Below, piece by piece: positions 21,801 to 29,928 of a stretch of 64,000 bases of DNA; positions within the stretch are counted from its first letter, which is position 1, and each line of letters begins with the position of its first letter. A model generated the notes under the pieces. It was not told the origin of the DNA. It saw only the letters and a list, made by a program, of their open reading frames with translations, and ran no database searches. A program made the translations under genes and the position numbers. Source of the DNA: Lysobacter sp. GTDB lineage: Bacteria > Pseudomonadota > Gammaproteobacteria > Xanthomonadales > Xanthomonadaceae. Location of the stretch: the NCBI GenBank assembly GCA_008015835.1, contig SSGH01000010.1, positions 248,001 through 312,000 of the forward strand, in the 5' to 3' direction.

Positions 21801-22411
21801 TCGGCGTCGAGAAAGCGCACGTCGTTGCTGGCGATGGCTGGGATGCCGCGTTGCCCGGCGGCGTGCAAGGCGAAGGCGTTGAACGCTTCTTCGTCGTCGA
21901 AGCCGCAGCGGGTGAGTTCCAGATGCAGGCGGTCGTCGAAATGGCGCTGCCAGTCGGCCAGCCACTGCAGAGCGAGATCGTGACGATGCCCGGCGGCCAA
22001 CGCGCCGGCTTGGCTATGCCGCCCGACCAGCGCGAACAGACCCTCGTTGGCCTCGGCGAGCCACTGCGGGCGCACTACCACGCCGTCGTGACGATGCCCC
22101 TCCATCCACGCGCGGCTGAGCAGGCGCGACAGCGACAGATAGCCGCTGCGGTCGCGGCAGAGCAGGGTGAGTTTCCACGGCGCTTCGTCGCCCTCGGCGA
22201 CCTGTACGTCGGCGCCGGCGATGGGCTTCACGCCCGCGCTTTCGGCGGCTTTGTAGAACTTGACCAGCGCGAAGAGATTATTGCGATCGGTCATCGCCAC
22301 CGCCGGCTGGCCCTGCGCGACGCAACGCGCGACGAGTTCCGGGATGCGGATCGTCGAATCGGCGAGCGAGTATTCGCTGTGCAGGTGGAGGTGGGCGAAA
22401 CGGGCGGACAT
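18854..22411 (-). CDS. dnaE: DNA polymerase III subunit alpha
   Basis: The replicative polymerase catalytic subunit, 1185 residues, close to the family's usual length. The N-terminal PHP domain begins FAHLHLHSEYSLADS. The palm has PDFDIDFCMDRRDEVIDYV (catalytic aspartates) and VGPGRGSGAGSLVAWALGI; the fingers contain YQEQVMQIAQVLAGYSLG; the tandem HhH and OB-fold regions follow. A very long antisense frame over the same bases is a high-GC shadow. It is normally next to rnhB; here about 4.2 kb of other genes intervene. Confidence 0.98.
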   Translation of the reverse strand: MSARFAHLHLHSEYSLADSTIRIPELVARCVAQGQPAVAMTDRNNLFALVKFYKAAESAGVKPIAGADVQVAEGDEAPWKLTLLCRDRSGYLSLSRLLSRAWMEGHRHDGVVVRPQWLAEANEGLFALVGRHSQAGALAAGHRHDLALQWLADWQRHFDDRLHLELTRCGFDDEEAFNAFALHAAGQRGIPAIASNDVRFLDADGFDAHEARVCIASGRVLDDPKRPRDYSAQQYLKSSEEMAALFAHDAPDAIDNAIDLAKRCNLELSLGTYYLPAFPVPEDHTLDSWIRKEARDGLEQRLQKYPLAPGHDRASYDARLETELDVIVKMGFPGYFLIVADFINWGKQHGIPVGPGRGSGAGSLVAWALGITDLDPLPYDLLFERFLNPERVSMPDFDIDFCMDRRDEVIDYVAAKYGRDRVSQIITYGTMAAKAVVRDAGRVLGYPYGFVDGISKLIPLQPADPLSLEDALGISDRARKDPERAVAELKERYASEDDVRDLIDLALQLEDLTRNAGKHAGGVVIAPAPLSEFCPLFAEHDGEGRGRHPVTQFDKDDVEAIGLVKFDFLGLRTLTIIDWAVKAINARRKREGQTPLDIGALPLDDRPSYQLFARGDTVAVFQFESRGMRELLKRAKPDTFEDIIALAALFRPGPLGSGMDREWVDRKHGRAEVTYPHPALEPVLKPTYGVIVYQEQVMQIAQVLAGYSLGGADLLRRAMGKKKPEEMAKERAKFEAGAAERGVDPRIATQIFDLMEKFAEYGFNKSHSAAYALVAYQTAWLKVHYPAEFMAAVLSSDMDNTDKVVGFLDEARALGLTVLPPDVNGSNYMFEALDDKTIRYGLGAVKGVGRGACEAIADARERDGAYADLLDFCKRVDSAKLNRRTLEALISAGALDALGKNRPSLLLQLPEVLKATDQLARERDAGQVSLFGGPAESMPALTLELPETADWPLVQKLSGERETLGHYLSGHPLDPYRDELSALVGNDLGKLDALWESAAPPSRGKDGDGSGRSWRAEATVVVAGMVLAMRKRGDSQAFVQIEDGRGRLECAFFAEAFFEYQQLLTRDRILIVEGGLREDEFSGGFSLRARRCWDYRQLCAQQAQRLSLRVDLRESGAMRSVETLLAQHRPGHTPLRLDLLLPQGAAGTLDLNGGQSIRVEADLPSALRALPSVRAVRVAMSKPWS

Positions 22412-22484
22412 CGGCGTGCCGGAATGCGCAGACCGGCAGGGTAGGCCGCGTGGGCGGTCCGGGCAAGGCTTGACAGGCGCGTGC

Positions 22485-22513
22485 GGGCGGCGATCTCCGG
22501 AGGATCGCCGCCC
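22485..22513. terminator. Strong hairpin upstream of dnaE
   Basis: A perfect 11-bp stem (22485-22495 with 22503-22513, GGGCGGCGATC and its complement) with a 7-base loop. It is 40 bases past the stop of the secreted-protein gene at 22553 and 74 bases before the dnaE start. It has no T-tract, so it is either a weak terminator or an mRNA structure in the dnaE leader. Confidence 0.45.
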
Positions 22514-22552
22514 ATCGCGCTCAGTGCGCCCGACGCGACGGGCGCGTACCGC

Positions 22553-22957
22553 TTACCAGCGGCATTTGAACGAGGCGTTACGGACGGTGCTGCCGTAGGC
22601 GTTGCGCGCGGTGAGCGTGATCTTCACCGTTTCGCCGTACGCGCATTGACCGAAGAAATCGGTCCAAGCGCCGCCGTCGTACTGATAGCCGGGGCGACCG
22701 GTCCAGGTCGCCGTCGCCGGCGCGCTCGAGCTGTAGGTCGCATAGCAAGCGAACCAGCCGTTACCGCTATCGGCGGGGTTCGGGCAGACGAAGCTCGTGA
22801 TCGTCGGCGGGGCCGCCGACGCGGTGTAGCCCCCGGACGCTTGCGGTTCGGCCGCGGCCGCGGTCAGCGATGCCGCAGCGAGGACGGCCGCAGCCAGGGC
22901 CGAAGCGAGTGTCGCTTCGACGCGACGGTACGGGGTGGTCGTGAACGATAACTTCAT
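22553..22957 (-). CDS. Small secreted four-cysteine protein (copy A)
   Basis: A 134-residue protein with a signal peptide of about 36 residues (Ala-rich, ending AAAA-E). The mature domain has four cysteines in the order FVC...FAC...GQC...FKC, with PPTITSFVCPNP at the start and a VKITLTARNAYGSTVRNASF strand pattern suggesting an Ig-like beta-sandwich with two disulfides. ATG 22957 has GGAG upstream. It is a clear paralogue of the next gene (23304-23705), sharing cysteine order, TIT.F.CP and DFFG.CA/DFYGHCA. The family is not recognised; it is exported, function unknown. Confidence 0.75.
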   Translation of the reverse strand: MKLSFTTTPYRRVEATLASALAAAVLAAASLTAAAAEPQASGGYTASAAPPTITSFVCPNPADSGNGWFACYATYSSSAPATATWTGRPGYQYDGGAWTDFFGQCAYGETVKITLTARNAYGSTVRNASFKCRW

Positions 22958-23303
22958 TCCTAAATCTCCATATGTCCGCCCATGCTTGGGCGTTTCGGGG
23001 GACGCCACCCGTCGATACGGGCGGCGGTCGTCTGCGACGCTGTCGAAAAGCGAAATTTTTGTGACAGACGGCACAAAAACGACGTGCGTAGATTGGCCGA
23101 ATCCCCGATTGGAGCGGTATGCATCGTTTTGGGAGAAGGTTTCCTTGTTCTGGCGCGAGCGCAGACGCTCCAACGCCAATCGCCACGCGGCCGCTTTCGC
23201 AGCCGGATATTCCATCTTAGACACGGCCGCTTTCGTGGCCGGACATTCCCTCTTAGACACGGCCGCTTTCGCGGCCGTGTCGGCAACATCGGTGGTGCCT
23301 GAA
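22958..23303. other. Spacer between the two secreted-protein genes
   Basis: 346 bases with no supported gene. It contains the 36-bp tandem repeat (23188-23281) and the leader of copy A. Lower GC is evident around 23030-23110. A long plus-strand frame crosses it but also covers both antisense genes, and is rejected. Confidence 0.5.
23188..23281. repeat. 36-bp tandem repeat, 2.6 copies, ending in a hairpin
   Basis: Units 23188-23223 and 23224-23259 differ at about four positions. A third partial unit (23260-23281) turns into a perfect 11-bp hairpin: GACACGGCCGC at 23256-23266 pairs with 23271-23281 across the loop TTTC. The hairpin lies 22 bases past the stop of copy B (23304) and could end its transcript. 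Units are contiguous with no spacers, so this is not CRISPR. Confidence 0.7.
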
Positions 23304-23705
23304 TCAGAGGATGATCGGTCCGCCCTTGCAGCGGGCGCGATAGCTGGTGCGCGTGACCGTGCCCGAGGCATTGGTGATGGTCACGGTCACGGTGAAGTAG
23401 TCGTTGATCGCGCAGTGGCCGTAGAAATCGCTGTGACCGGGGTCGTTGATGGTCGTGCCGTAACCCGACCAGGTGACCGTCGCCGTGCTGTCGGAGGTGT
23501 AATCGACGAAGCAGTAGAAACGGCCGCCGCCGTTATCCAACGGGCAGGCGAAGGTGGTGATGGTCGGCACCGCGGCATGCGCCGGGGCGGGGGTGAGCGC
23601 GCCGATGGCGCCGGCGACGCTGGCGAACGCCATCGAGGCGGACAACGCGATGGGCAGAAAACGCGTGCGGGCGACGGTGTCGGGGGAAGCGGACAGGGTA
23701 CGCAT
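23304..23705 (-). CDS. Small secreted four-cysteine protein (copy B)
   Basis: A 133-residue paralogue of copy A. The signal peptide spans about residues 1-44 (hydrophobic SASMAFASVAGAIGAL, ending AHA-AVP) and is followed by a domain with four cysteines (FAC, FYC, GHC, ARC) in the same spacing class and a VTVTITNASGTVTRTSY strand pattern. ATG 23705 is preceded by AAGGAGATTG, a strong ribosome site. It lies upstream of copy A on the same strand, probably from tandem duplication. No recognised family. Confidence 0.75.
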   Translation of the reverse strand: MRTLSASPDTVARTRFLPIALSASMAFASVAGAIGALTPAPAHAAVPTITTFACPLDNGGGRFYCFVDYTSDSTATVTWSGYGTTINDPGHSDFYGHCAINDYFTVTVTITNASGTVTRTSYRARCKGGPIIL

Positions 23706-24211
23706 GGTTCAATCTCCTTATCGTATGAATCGTCGTATGGATCGTGGTGTGGATCTCATTGCGGGTCGCAGTGCGACCTGGCCGCGCCGATCGACGAACG
23801 CCATCCCGGCGCGCCGCGTCGCTCCGCATGCCTTGGGCCGAACGGAGCGACCCGTCGACGTTATCCGGGGTACGACGCGCGCACTGAGACGCGGTCGACA
23901 GATTCGATCGGATCGAACGGCTCCATTCATGCGCCGGATCGCTCGCGCGATCATGCGCGCGGTCGCCCCGTGATCGTCGGCGAGATGCTCTGCGCGATCG
24001 TCCGCGGAGTCGTCGAGGGATCATCGACTCGTCGTCGCGCTGTCGTCGAGTCGTCGCCGTGTCGTCGCCGCGCGATGGCCGACGCTGCGTTTCTTCCTCT
24101 CGCACTTCCGCGCGAATGCGGCATCGCGCGCCGACCGACGCGCGGCGGTCTGTTAGGATTCGCGCCCCTCTCGTCCTGCGTCGCGACACCCGCGACGCGA
24201 ACCTTCTCGTC
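23706..24211. other. Intergenic region, divergent, low complexity
   Basis: 506 bases between divergent genes (copy B on minus, the 24212 gene on plus). It has gtcgtc/tcgtcg runs at about 24008-24075 and atcgtatgaatcgtcgtatggatcgt runs near 23720, but no credible gene. Frames crossing it have Arg-rich, shadow-like composition. No clear promoter box could be assigned. Confidence 0.5.
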
Positions 24212-24628
24212 ATGCCGCGACTGTCGGGCCTCTACCGTTTCGCACCGCCGCTCGATGCGTCCGGCAATCGGATGCGTCGCGATGGGCGCAGCACCGACGG
24301 CTGGCTCATCATCCAATGCGACCCGGATGTCGGGCGCTATTTGCGGCGTTTGCGCATGCTCGAACGTCGCGCCGCGCCGCCGCTCGCCGATCCGTTATGG
24401 GGCGCGCACGTGTCGGTGGTGCTCGGCGAAACCTTGCCCGATCCGCGCCATTGGAACGACCGCGAAGGCCGCGTCGTCGAATTCGAGTACGTCCACCCGC
24501 CGCGCGAAGTCGACCAGTACGCCTTCTTCCCGGTGATCTGCGAAGAAGCGCTGGAGTACCGCGAATCGCTGGGCCTCCCGCGCGAACCGCGCTGGCCGCT
24601 GCATCTGACCTTCGGCAACTTCAAGTGA
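24212..24628 (+). CDS. Small protein with two HxS/T motifs, possible 2H phosphodiesterase
   Basis: The 138-residue product has HVS at about 66-68 (GAHVSVVLGE) and HLT at about 131-133 (WPLHLTFGNFK), each within a predicted beta strand. Paired HxT/S motifs about 65 residues apart are the hallmark of the 2H phosphoesterase superfamily (RNA ligase-like cyclic phosphodiesterases and relatives). Here the second motif lies almost at the C terminus, so the fold would be minimal. No signal peptide or membrane segment. The start is the ATG just before the conserved-looking LYRF segment; the frame is open upstream. Assignment is by motif only. Confidence 0.6.
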   Translation: MPRLSGLYRFAPPLDASGNRMRRDGRSTDGWLIIQCDPDVGRYLRRLRMLERRAAPPLADPLWGAHVSVVLGETLPDPRHWNDREGRVVEFEYVHPPREVDQYAFFPVICEEALEYRESLGLPREPRWPLHLTFGNFK

Positions 24629-24629
24629 A

Positions 24630-24653
24630 GCCGGGCGCGAAGCGCGTCCCGGC
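24630..24653. terminator. Hairpin between convergent genes
   Basis: GCCGGGCGCG pairs with CGCGTCCCGGC (one bulge) just one base after the stop of the 24212 gene and about 50 bases from the stop of the M48 gene, which comes in from the other side. There is no T-tract. It may serve both transcripts. Confidence 0.45.
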
Positions 24654-24702
24654 ATAAAGCGAGTCGCCTTTCGAACCGGCCCGAATCGAACCGCGCAGCG
24701 CT

Positions 24703-26583
24703 TTAAACCGGGTCTTGCGCGCTGAACGCCGGGTCGCGCGCGAGCGAATGCATGTAAGCGCGCGATGCGCGGTGCCGCGCATGGTATCTGCCGAGGATTT
24801 CGCCGAGCGCTTCTTGGCCTTTTTCGTCGAGCCCCAGCTTCAGCGGCGTGGTCTTGCCCGCGCGCGGCCCGCTGTTCGTGTGCACGAGGACCACCCGGGT
24901 CGCCTGCATCAGCGGTTTGTCGAAGCTCATCCGTTCGATCGTCTCCCATGCGATCAGATGGCCTTGATCGGGGTCGACGATGCCTTCGTGATTCACTTCG
25001 AGCGCGCGTCCCTTCGGCAAATCGATACGGACCTGCGGGAAATAGCGGAGGACGATTTGCCGCTCTTCTTCCGTTTCGGGCAGATAGCGCCAGGCTAGTT
25101 GTTCTTCGTGCGCCTGCGCGAACTGCTGCTCGAACACCGCCCACAGCGCCGATTCGAGCTTGTCGGCATCGATGATCTCGCCCGCCCAAGTCGCGGCGGG
25201 CAAGTCGCAGGCGATCCCGGCGTAGTCGGCCTCGTCGACGGGATAGCCGGCCTGCTTCATGCGTTCGCGCATCGGCGGATGCGAATCGAACGGGTGCGGC
25301 ACGCTTCCCGAGCGCATCGCGCGCAGAAAATGCTCCGATCGCGCGAACGCCTGCAGGCCCTGCGCGATCCGGTCGGCGATGCCGAGGCGGTCGTCGTGCC
25401 GGACGTCCTGCGCGAACAACTGTTGTTCGATGCGGCCTCGGTACTCGGAGTACGCCGAAATCTTGATGAGCGAATGCGCGATATCGCGCGGCGATGTGCG
25501 CTCGGCGGCGACGCGATCGGCCGCGAATTCGCGCTCGCGGCTGCTGCGACGCAGCGCCAATTCGAACATCACCCGATAGAAATCGAGCAAGTAAGCGACC
25601 GACTTGGTCAGTCCGCCCTCGTGCATGTGAAAGCGGTAGAGATCGTAGCGCGAGAGCGCCGGCCCGAGTCGCGCGCTGTCGCGGGTGTCGCCGCCGGCGT
25701 AGTGGCCGAGTTCGTGCGCGAGCACCGCATCGGCTTCGGACTGCGCGAGCACGCGCAGCAGCGGCAAGCTGACGAACAGCGAACGGCCCTCGACGCGGCG
25801 CTCGCCGACGTTCAGCGGTTGCTCGGTCACGAAGAAATTGTCGTCGATGCCCATCACCAAATGATCGGGCGGCGGGGTGCCGATGGTGTCGGCGAGCGCG
25901 CGGATGCGTCGCCACAGCGCGGGCGCTTGGGTGTCGTCGACGACGGCGCCGAGCACTTGATATTCGTCCTTCGGGAACCGGAACAGCGCGATCACCACCA
26001 TCGCGACCGCGCCCAACGCGAACAGACCCGCGATGAGAATCAGTTTGACGAAGTAGGATTGCGTGAAGAACGCGGTGACCCAGAACGACAGCCAGACCAG
26101 GAACGCCGCCTGCGTCACCACGATGATCGCTGCGCTCGCGCTCAGCAGCCGCCAGCCCGTCACGAAACTGACGTAGCGGACGCTGCGGCGCGCGAACGCC
26201 AACCCGGCCAGCAGCGCGACCACGCCGAGCAGCGCGAGACTGCCGATCAGCGCCCAGGTCGCGGCGTTTTCGGCGAGCACGAACTGGTGCAGCTCGGAAT
26301 ACGGCGCGCACACGGCGTCGCGATAACCGTCCAGCGATGGGTCCGCGCTCGAACACGTTTCGGAGGGTTTCACCGTTTGTATTTGCCGAACGATCGCAGC
26401 GCGTTGCTCGGCGGGCAGCGACGCGTCGCCGTTCACCGACTGGGTCAGTTCGGCCCGATAGCGGCTGTCGGTGCTCTGCTTGAAATGATGCGCGAATCCC
26501 AGCGTGACCAGCGGCACCAGCAGCAGGGCCAGCATCGCTTTGAGCGTGATCCAGAACAGTTCTTTGCGCAGCGTCTGTTGCAT
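24703..26583 (-). CDS. M48-family membrane metallopeptidase
   Basis: A 626-residue protein with a hydrophobic segment at about 12-32, further membrane segments at about 107-130, 145-170 and 178-202, then the zinc site HELGH at about 290-294 and the third ligand Glu near 351 in REREFAADRVAA. This is the M48 (HtpX/Ste24-like) architecture, longer than HtpX because of a cytosolic C-terminal extension of about 250 residues. Such enzymes degrade or process membrane proteins. Start ATG 26583. It follows rnhB on the same strand after 64 bases and may be co-transcribed with the lpx cluster. Confidence 0.88.
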   Translation of the reverse strand: MQQTLRKELFWITLKAMLALLLVPLVTLGFAHHFKQSTDSRYRAELTQSVNGDASLPAEQRAAIVRQIQTVKPSETCSSADPSLDGYRDAVCAPYSELHQFVLAENAATWALIGSLALLGVVALLAGLAFARRSVRYVSFVTGWRLLSASAAIIVVTQAAFLVWLSFWVTAFFTQSYFVKLILIAGLFALGAVAMVVIALFRFPKDEYQVLGAVVDDTQAPALWRRIRALADTIGTPPPDHLVMGIDDNFFVTEQPLNVGERRVEGRSLFVSLPLLRVLAQSEADAVLAHELGHYAGGDTRDSARLGPALSRYDLYRFHMHEGGLTKSVAYLLDFYRVMFELALRRSSREREFAADRVAAERTSPRDIAHSLIKISAYSEYRGRIEQQLFAQDVRHDDRLGIADRIAQGLQAFARSEHFLRAMRSGSVPHPFDSHPPMRERMKQAGYPVDEADYAGIACDLPAATWAGEIIDADKLESALWAVFEQQFAQAHEEQLAWRYLPETEEERQIVLRYFPQVRIDLPKGRALEVNHEGIVDPDQGHLIAWETIERMSFDKPLMQATRVVLVHTNSGPRAGKTTPLKLGLDEKGQEALGEILGRYHARHRASRAYMHSLARDPAFSAQDPV

Positions 26584-26647
26584 CGTGGTCGGTGTCCGAG
26601 GTCGAGAGCGGCGGCGCGAAGCGGCCTGCGGGACGGCGGCGCGCGCG

Positions 26648-27307
26648 TTACGGCATGGTAAGCAATGCGCGCACCGGCGCATAGCTGCGTCGGTGTTCTG
26701 CGCAGGGGCCGTGCGTTTTCAGCGCGTCGAGATGCGCGGGGCTCGGATAGCCTTTATGCCGGTCGAACCCGTATTCGGGGTAGCGCGCATGCAGCTCGCG
26801 CATACGCCGGTCGCGCGCGACTTTCGCCAGGATCGACGCGGCCATAATCGCCGGTTCGATCGCGTCGCCGCCGATCAAGGCTTCGGCGGGGCAGGGCAGG
26901 TCGCGCGGCAGTTTGTTGCCGTCGATGCGCGCGGCCTCGGCGCGCGGCTGCAGACCGTCCAGCGCGCGCCGCATGCCGGTCAGCGTGGCCTGCAGAATAT
27001 TGAGCCGATCGATCTCGTCGGCTTCGACGAATTCGATCCGCCACGCTAGCGCGTGTTCGACGATCAGCGGAAACAAGCGTTCGCGCGCGGCTTCGCTCAG
27101 TTTTTTGGAGTCGTCCAGACCCGCGATCGGTCGCGCCGGGTCCAGGATGACCGCCGCCACCGTCACCGGCCCCGCCAGCGGCCCGCGACCGGCTTCGTCC
27201 ACGCCCGCGATCAAGCGCGCGGCGGCGATGCGCGACGCGACGGACTCGGGCGCGCCGAACAGCGTCGGTGCGTTCGGGTCGTGCGGCGTGCGTTTGCGCG
27301 GCGGCAT
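26648..27307 (-). CDS. rnhB: Ribonuclease HII
   Basis: RNase HII removes ribonucleotides and RNA primers from DNA-RNA hybrids. The 219-residue product has the catalytic motif [14 protein letters not shown] (D37, E38), LDDSKKLS, the [14 protein letters not shown] block with the third acidic ligand nearby, and the C-terminal [13 protein letters not shown]. There is a short N-terminal extension of about 30 residues relative to the minimal enzyme. It starts 14 bases after the lpxB stop, continuing the lipid A operon. Confidence 0.95.
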   Translation of the reverse strand: MPPRKRTPHDPNAPTLFGAPESVASRIAAARLIAGVDEAGRGPLAGPVTVAAVILDPARPIAGLDDSKKLSEAARERLFPLIVEHALAWRIEFVEADEIDRLNILQATLTGMRRALDGLQPRAEAARIDGNKLPRDLPCPAEALIGGDAIEPAIMAASILAKVARDRRMRELHARYPEYGFDRHKGYPSPAHLDALKTHGPCAEHRRSYAPVRALLTMP

Positions 27308-27321
27308 CGCGGCGACGCGGC

Positions 27322-28551
27322 TCAATGCGCGGCGGGATCGGCGTCGACGGACGCCGACGCGACAGCGCCGAAACGCTCCGGCGCGATCAATTCGGCGATC
27401 GCATCGGCCGCGCGCGCGGAGGCATCGCAGCGCAACTGCCGATGCAGCGCCTCGAAGCGCGGCAGCAGCGCCTCGACTGCCGCGGGATGGCCGAACCAGC
27501 GCAACAGCGCGGCCGCGAGCTTGCTGGGCGTGCAATCGTGCTGCAGCAATTCCGGCACCAAACCTTCGTTCGCCAGCACGTTCGGCAAACCGACGAAGCG
27601 CGTTTTGAGCATGCCGAACGTCGAGACGATGCGATAGGTCGTGGGCGAAATGCGGTGGCCGATCACCATCGGCCGTTTGCACAGCATCGCTTCCAGCGCG
27701 GCGGTGCCGGAGGCGAGCAGCACCGCGTCGCTCGCGATCATCGCGCGCTGCGCATCGCCGTCGAAGACGCGCACCGCATCGCCGAGTTCGGGGAATGCGC
27801 GCAGATGCGCGTCGATCGCGGTGCGGCACGCGGGCGTGGCCGCGGGCACCGCGATTCGTAGCGCGGGCAATTGCTGCCGCACCAGCGCGGCGGCTTCCAG
27901 AAAGATCGCCAGCATCTTCTCGATTTCGCCCAACCGACTGCCGGGCAGCAGCGCGAGCGTCGGCGCGCGCGGATCCAAGCCGAGCGCCTCGCGCGCGGCA
28001 GCGCGATTAGGATTCAACGGGATCGCATCGGCCAGCGGATGCCCGACGAAGCGCGCATCGACGCCGTAGCGCGCGTAGATCGGCGGCTCCATCGGGAACA
28101 GACAGAGCACACGATCCGCGCTGCGGCCGATCTTTTCGGCGCGTTCTTCGCGCCACGCCCACACCGACGGTCCGACGTAATGCGCGGTGCGCACGCCGCG
28201 TTCCTTGAGCCAGCGCTCCACGCCCAGATTGAAGTCGGGCGCGTCGATGCCGATGTAGATATCCGGTTTCCACGCCAACAGCCGCTTGCGCAGCGCGCGG
28301 CGCAGGTTCAACAGCCGCGGCAGATGGCGCAGCACTTCGGCCAAACCCATCACCGCGAGTTCTCCGCAGTCGTGCCACGCGTCGAGACCTTCGGCGCGCA
28401 TCGCCGCGCCGCCGATGCCGGCGAATTCCGCGTCGGGAAAACGCGCGCGCAGCTCTGCGATCAAGCCCGCGCCGAGCTGGTCGCCGGAGGTTTCGCCGGC
28501 GACGAGCGCGATGCGTTTCGGGCCGGAGATCGAGAGCTTCGGAGTCGTCAA
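27322..28551 (-). CDS. lpxB: Lipid-A-disaccharide synthase
   Basis: LpxB joins 2,3-diacylglucosamine 1-phosphate to UDP-diacylglucosamine to form the lipid A disaccharide at the inner membrane surface. The 409-residue product has [18 protein letters not shown] at the N terminus, [31 protein letters not shown] and [19 protein letters not shown] (nucleotide-sugar site), all typical of the GT-B family 19. It lies 67 bases after lpxA and directly before rnhB. Confidence 0.97.
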   Translation of the reverse strand: MTTPKLSISGPKRIALVAGETSGDQLGAGLIAELRARFPDAEFAGIGGAAMRAEGLDAWHDCGELAVMGLAEVLRHLPRLLNLRRALRKRLLAWKPDIYIGIDAPDFNLGVERWLKERGVRTAHYVGPSVWAWREERAEKIGRSADRVLCLFPMEPPIYARYGVDARFVGHPLADAIPLNPNRAAAREALGLDPRAPTLALLPGSRLGEIEKMLAIFLEAAALVRQQLPALRIAVPAATPACRTAIDAHLRAFPELGDAVRVFDGDAQRAMIASDAVLLASGTAALEAMLCKRPMVIGHRISPTTYRIVSTFGMLKTRFVGLPNVLANEGLVPELLQHDCTPSKLAAALLRWFGHPAAVEALLPRFEALHRQLRCDASARAADAIAELIAPERFGAVASASVDADPAAH

Positions 28552-28618
28552 AAGCGCACACTCACTGGGTCGAGAACGCCGCCGGGATGCGTATCCGCTC
28601 GATTCCCGCGTCGCGGGC

Positions 28619-29419
28619 TCACCGCGCCAATGGCCGCTCGCCGCGTTCGATGAAGTCGAGGAACTGGCGCACGTCGTCGCTGTCGGCGGCCAATCGCTGC
28701 AATTGCGCCTTGGCGTCGGCGAGATTCGCGCCGGACATGTACAGCGCGCGGTAGGCGCGTTTGATCGCCGACACGCGCTCGGGCGCGAAACCGCGACGCT
28801 TCAGGCCTTCGGAATTGATGCCGCGCGGGCGGCCGTAATCTTCGCTGGCCACCATCAGGAACGGCGGCACGTCGCCGTTGACCAAGGCGCCCATGCCGAT
28901 GAACGCGTGCGCGCCGACGCGGCAGAACTGATGCACCCCCGCGAAGCCGCTGAGGATGACGTGGTCGTCGATATCGACGTGGCCGGCCAGCGTGGCGTTG
29001 TTCGAGAACACGCAGTGATCGCCGACGCGGCAATCGTGGGCGATGTGCACGTACGCCAAGAACCAGTTGTCGTCGCCGACGCGGGTGACGCCGCCGCCGT
29101 TGCCGGTGCCGCGATTGATCGTGACGAATTCGCGGATTTGGTTGCGATCGCCGACGATCAATTCGGCGCGTTCGCCCGCGAATTTCTTGTCCTGCGGCTC
29201 GCCGCCGATCGCGGCGTGGCCGTGGATGCGGTTGTCGCGGCCGATGCGGGTCGGGCCGTGCACGCTGCAGTGCGGGCCGACGACCGTGCCGTCGCCGATC
29301 TCGACGTCCGGCCCGATGTAGGTGAACGCGCCGATCCGCACGCCTTCGCCGAGCTTGGCGGCGGGGTCGACCGAGGCCGTGGGGTGGATCGATGCCGTCG
29401 AAGGAAGCGCCGTCGTCAT
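28619..29419 (-). CDS. lpxA: UDP-N-acetylglucosamine O-acyltransferase
   Basis: LpxA catalyses the first step of lipid A synthesis, adding a 3-hydroxyacyl chain from ACP to UDP-GlcNAc. The 266-residue product is a left-handed beta-helix of hexapeptide repeats ([20 protein letters not shown] and following), with the catalytic histidine region around [14 protein letters not shown] and a C-terminal helical part. ATG 29419 overlaps the fabZ stop (ATGA), which fixes the start. Confidence 0.97.
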   Translation of the reverse strand: MTTALPSTASIHPTASVDPAAKLGEGVRIGAFTYIGPDVEIGDGTVVGPHCSVHGPTRIGRDNRIHGHAAIGGEPQDKKFAGERAELIVGDRNQIREFVTINRGTGNGGGVTRVGDDNWFLAYVHIAHDCRVGDHCVFSNNATLAGHVDIDDHVILSGFAGVHQFCRVGAHAFIGMGALVNGDVPPFLMVASEDYGRPRGINSEGLKRRGFAPERVSAIKRAYRALYMSGANLADAKAQLQRLAADSDDVRQFLDFIERGERPLAR

Positions 29420-29928
29420 CGCTCGTTCTCTTTCCCTTCGGCGCACAAGAATTCGGCGCAGGCCGCTTTTTTGCCGTCGACGCGCGCGACGCCGGTGTAC
29501 ATCGCCATGTTGCGAATGCGGCGCGTGAGCTCGACCTCCATGTCCAAACGGTCGCCCGGCACCACCATGCGCGTGAATTTCGCGTTGTCCACCTTCACCA
29601 GATAGAACAATTTTTCGGAGAGATTGTCGCCGCCCATGCTGAGCTGGAACAGCAATCCGCCGACCTGCGCCATGGCCTCGATCACCAACACGCCCGGCAT
29701 CACCGGGTGCGAAGGGAAATGGCCTTGGAAAAAGGGTTCGTTGATGGTGACGTTCTTGTACGCATGGATGCGCTTGCCGCGTTCGAACGATACGATGCGA
29801 TCCACCAGCAGGAACGGATAGCGATGCGGCAGCAGCGATTGGATGCTGGGAAGATCGTCTAAGGACTGGCCGCCAGCCGCGTTCGCGTCGGAAGTGGCCG
29901 GATCGGTGCTCGTCGCGTCGGAGGTCAT
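29416..29928 (-). CDS. fabZ: 3-hydroxyacyl-ACP dehydratase FabZ
   Basis: FabZ dehydrates 3-hydroxyacyl-ACP in fatty acid elongation and competes with LpxA for hydroxyacyl-ACP. The 170-residue hot-dog protein has the catalytic pair in [20 protein letters not shown]...EAMAQ (His then Glu) and [13 protein letters not shown]. The first 25 residues are a Thr/Asp/Ala-rich extension not found in shorter relatives. Both ends overlap neighbours (lpxD and lpxA) by the ATGA pattern, so coupling is tight. Confidence 0.96.
   Translation of the reverse strand: MTSDATSTDPATSDANAAGGQSLDDLPSIQSLLPHRYPFLLVDRIVSFERGKRIHAYKNVTINEPFFQGHFPSHPVMPGVLVIEAMAQVGGLLFQLSMGGDNLSEKLFYLVKVDNAKFTRMVVPGDRLDMEVELTRRIRNMAMYTGVARVDGKKAACAEFLCAEGKENER

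Noticed and set aside
18947-22444. A 1165-codon open frame antisense to dnaE
   Set aside because: It mirrors dnaE codon by codon, has no recognisable domain and an Arg/His-rich shadow composition usual in high-GC DNA.
23188-23281. CRISPR-like 36-bp repeats
   Set aside because: Units are directly contiguous with no spacers, only 2.6 copies, and no cas genes are present.
22935-24536. A 533-codon plus-strand frame over the secreted-protein genes, with 12-residue repeats
   Set aside because: The repeats come from the 36-bp DNA repeat. The frame covers a strong antisense gene with signal peptide and ribosome site and overlaps the better-supported 24212 gene in another frame.
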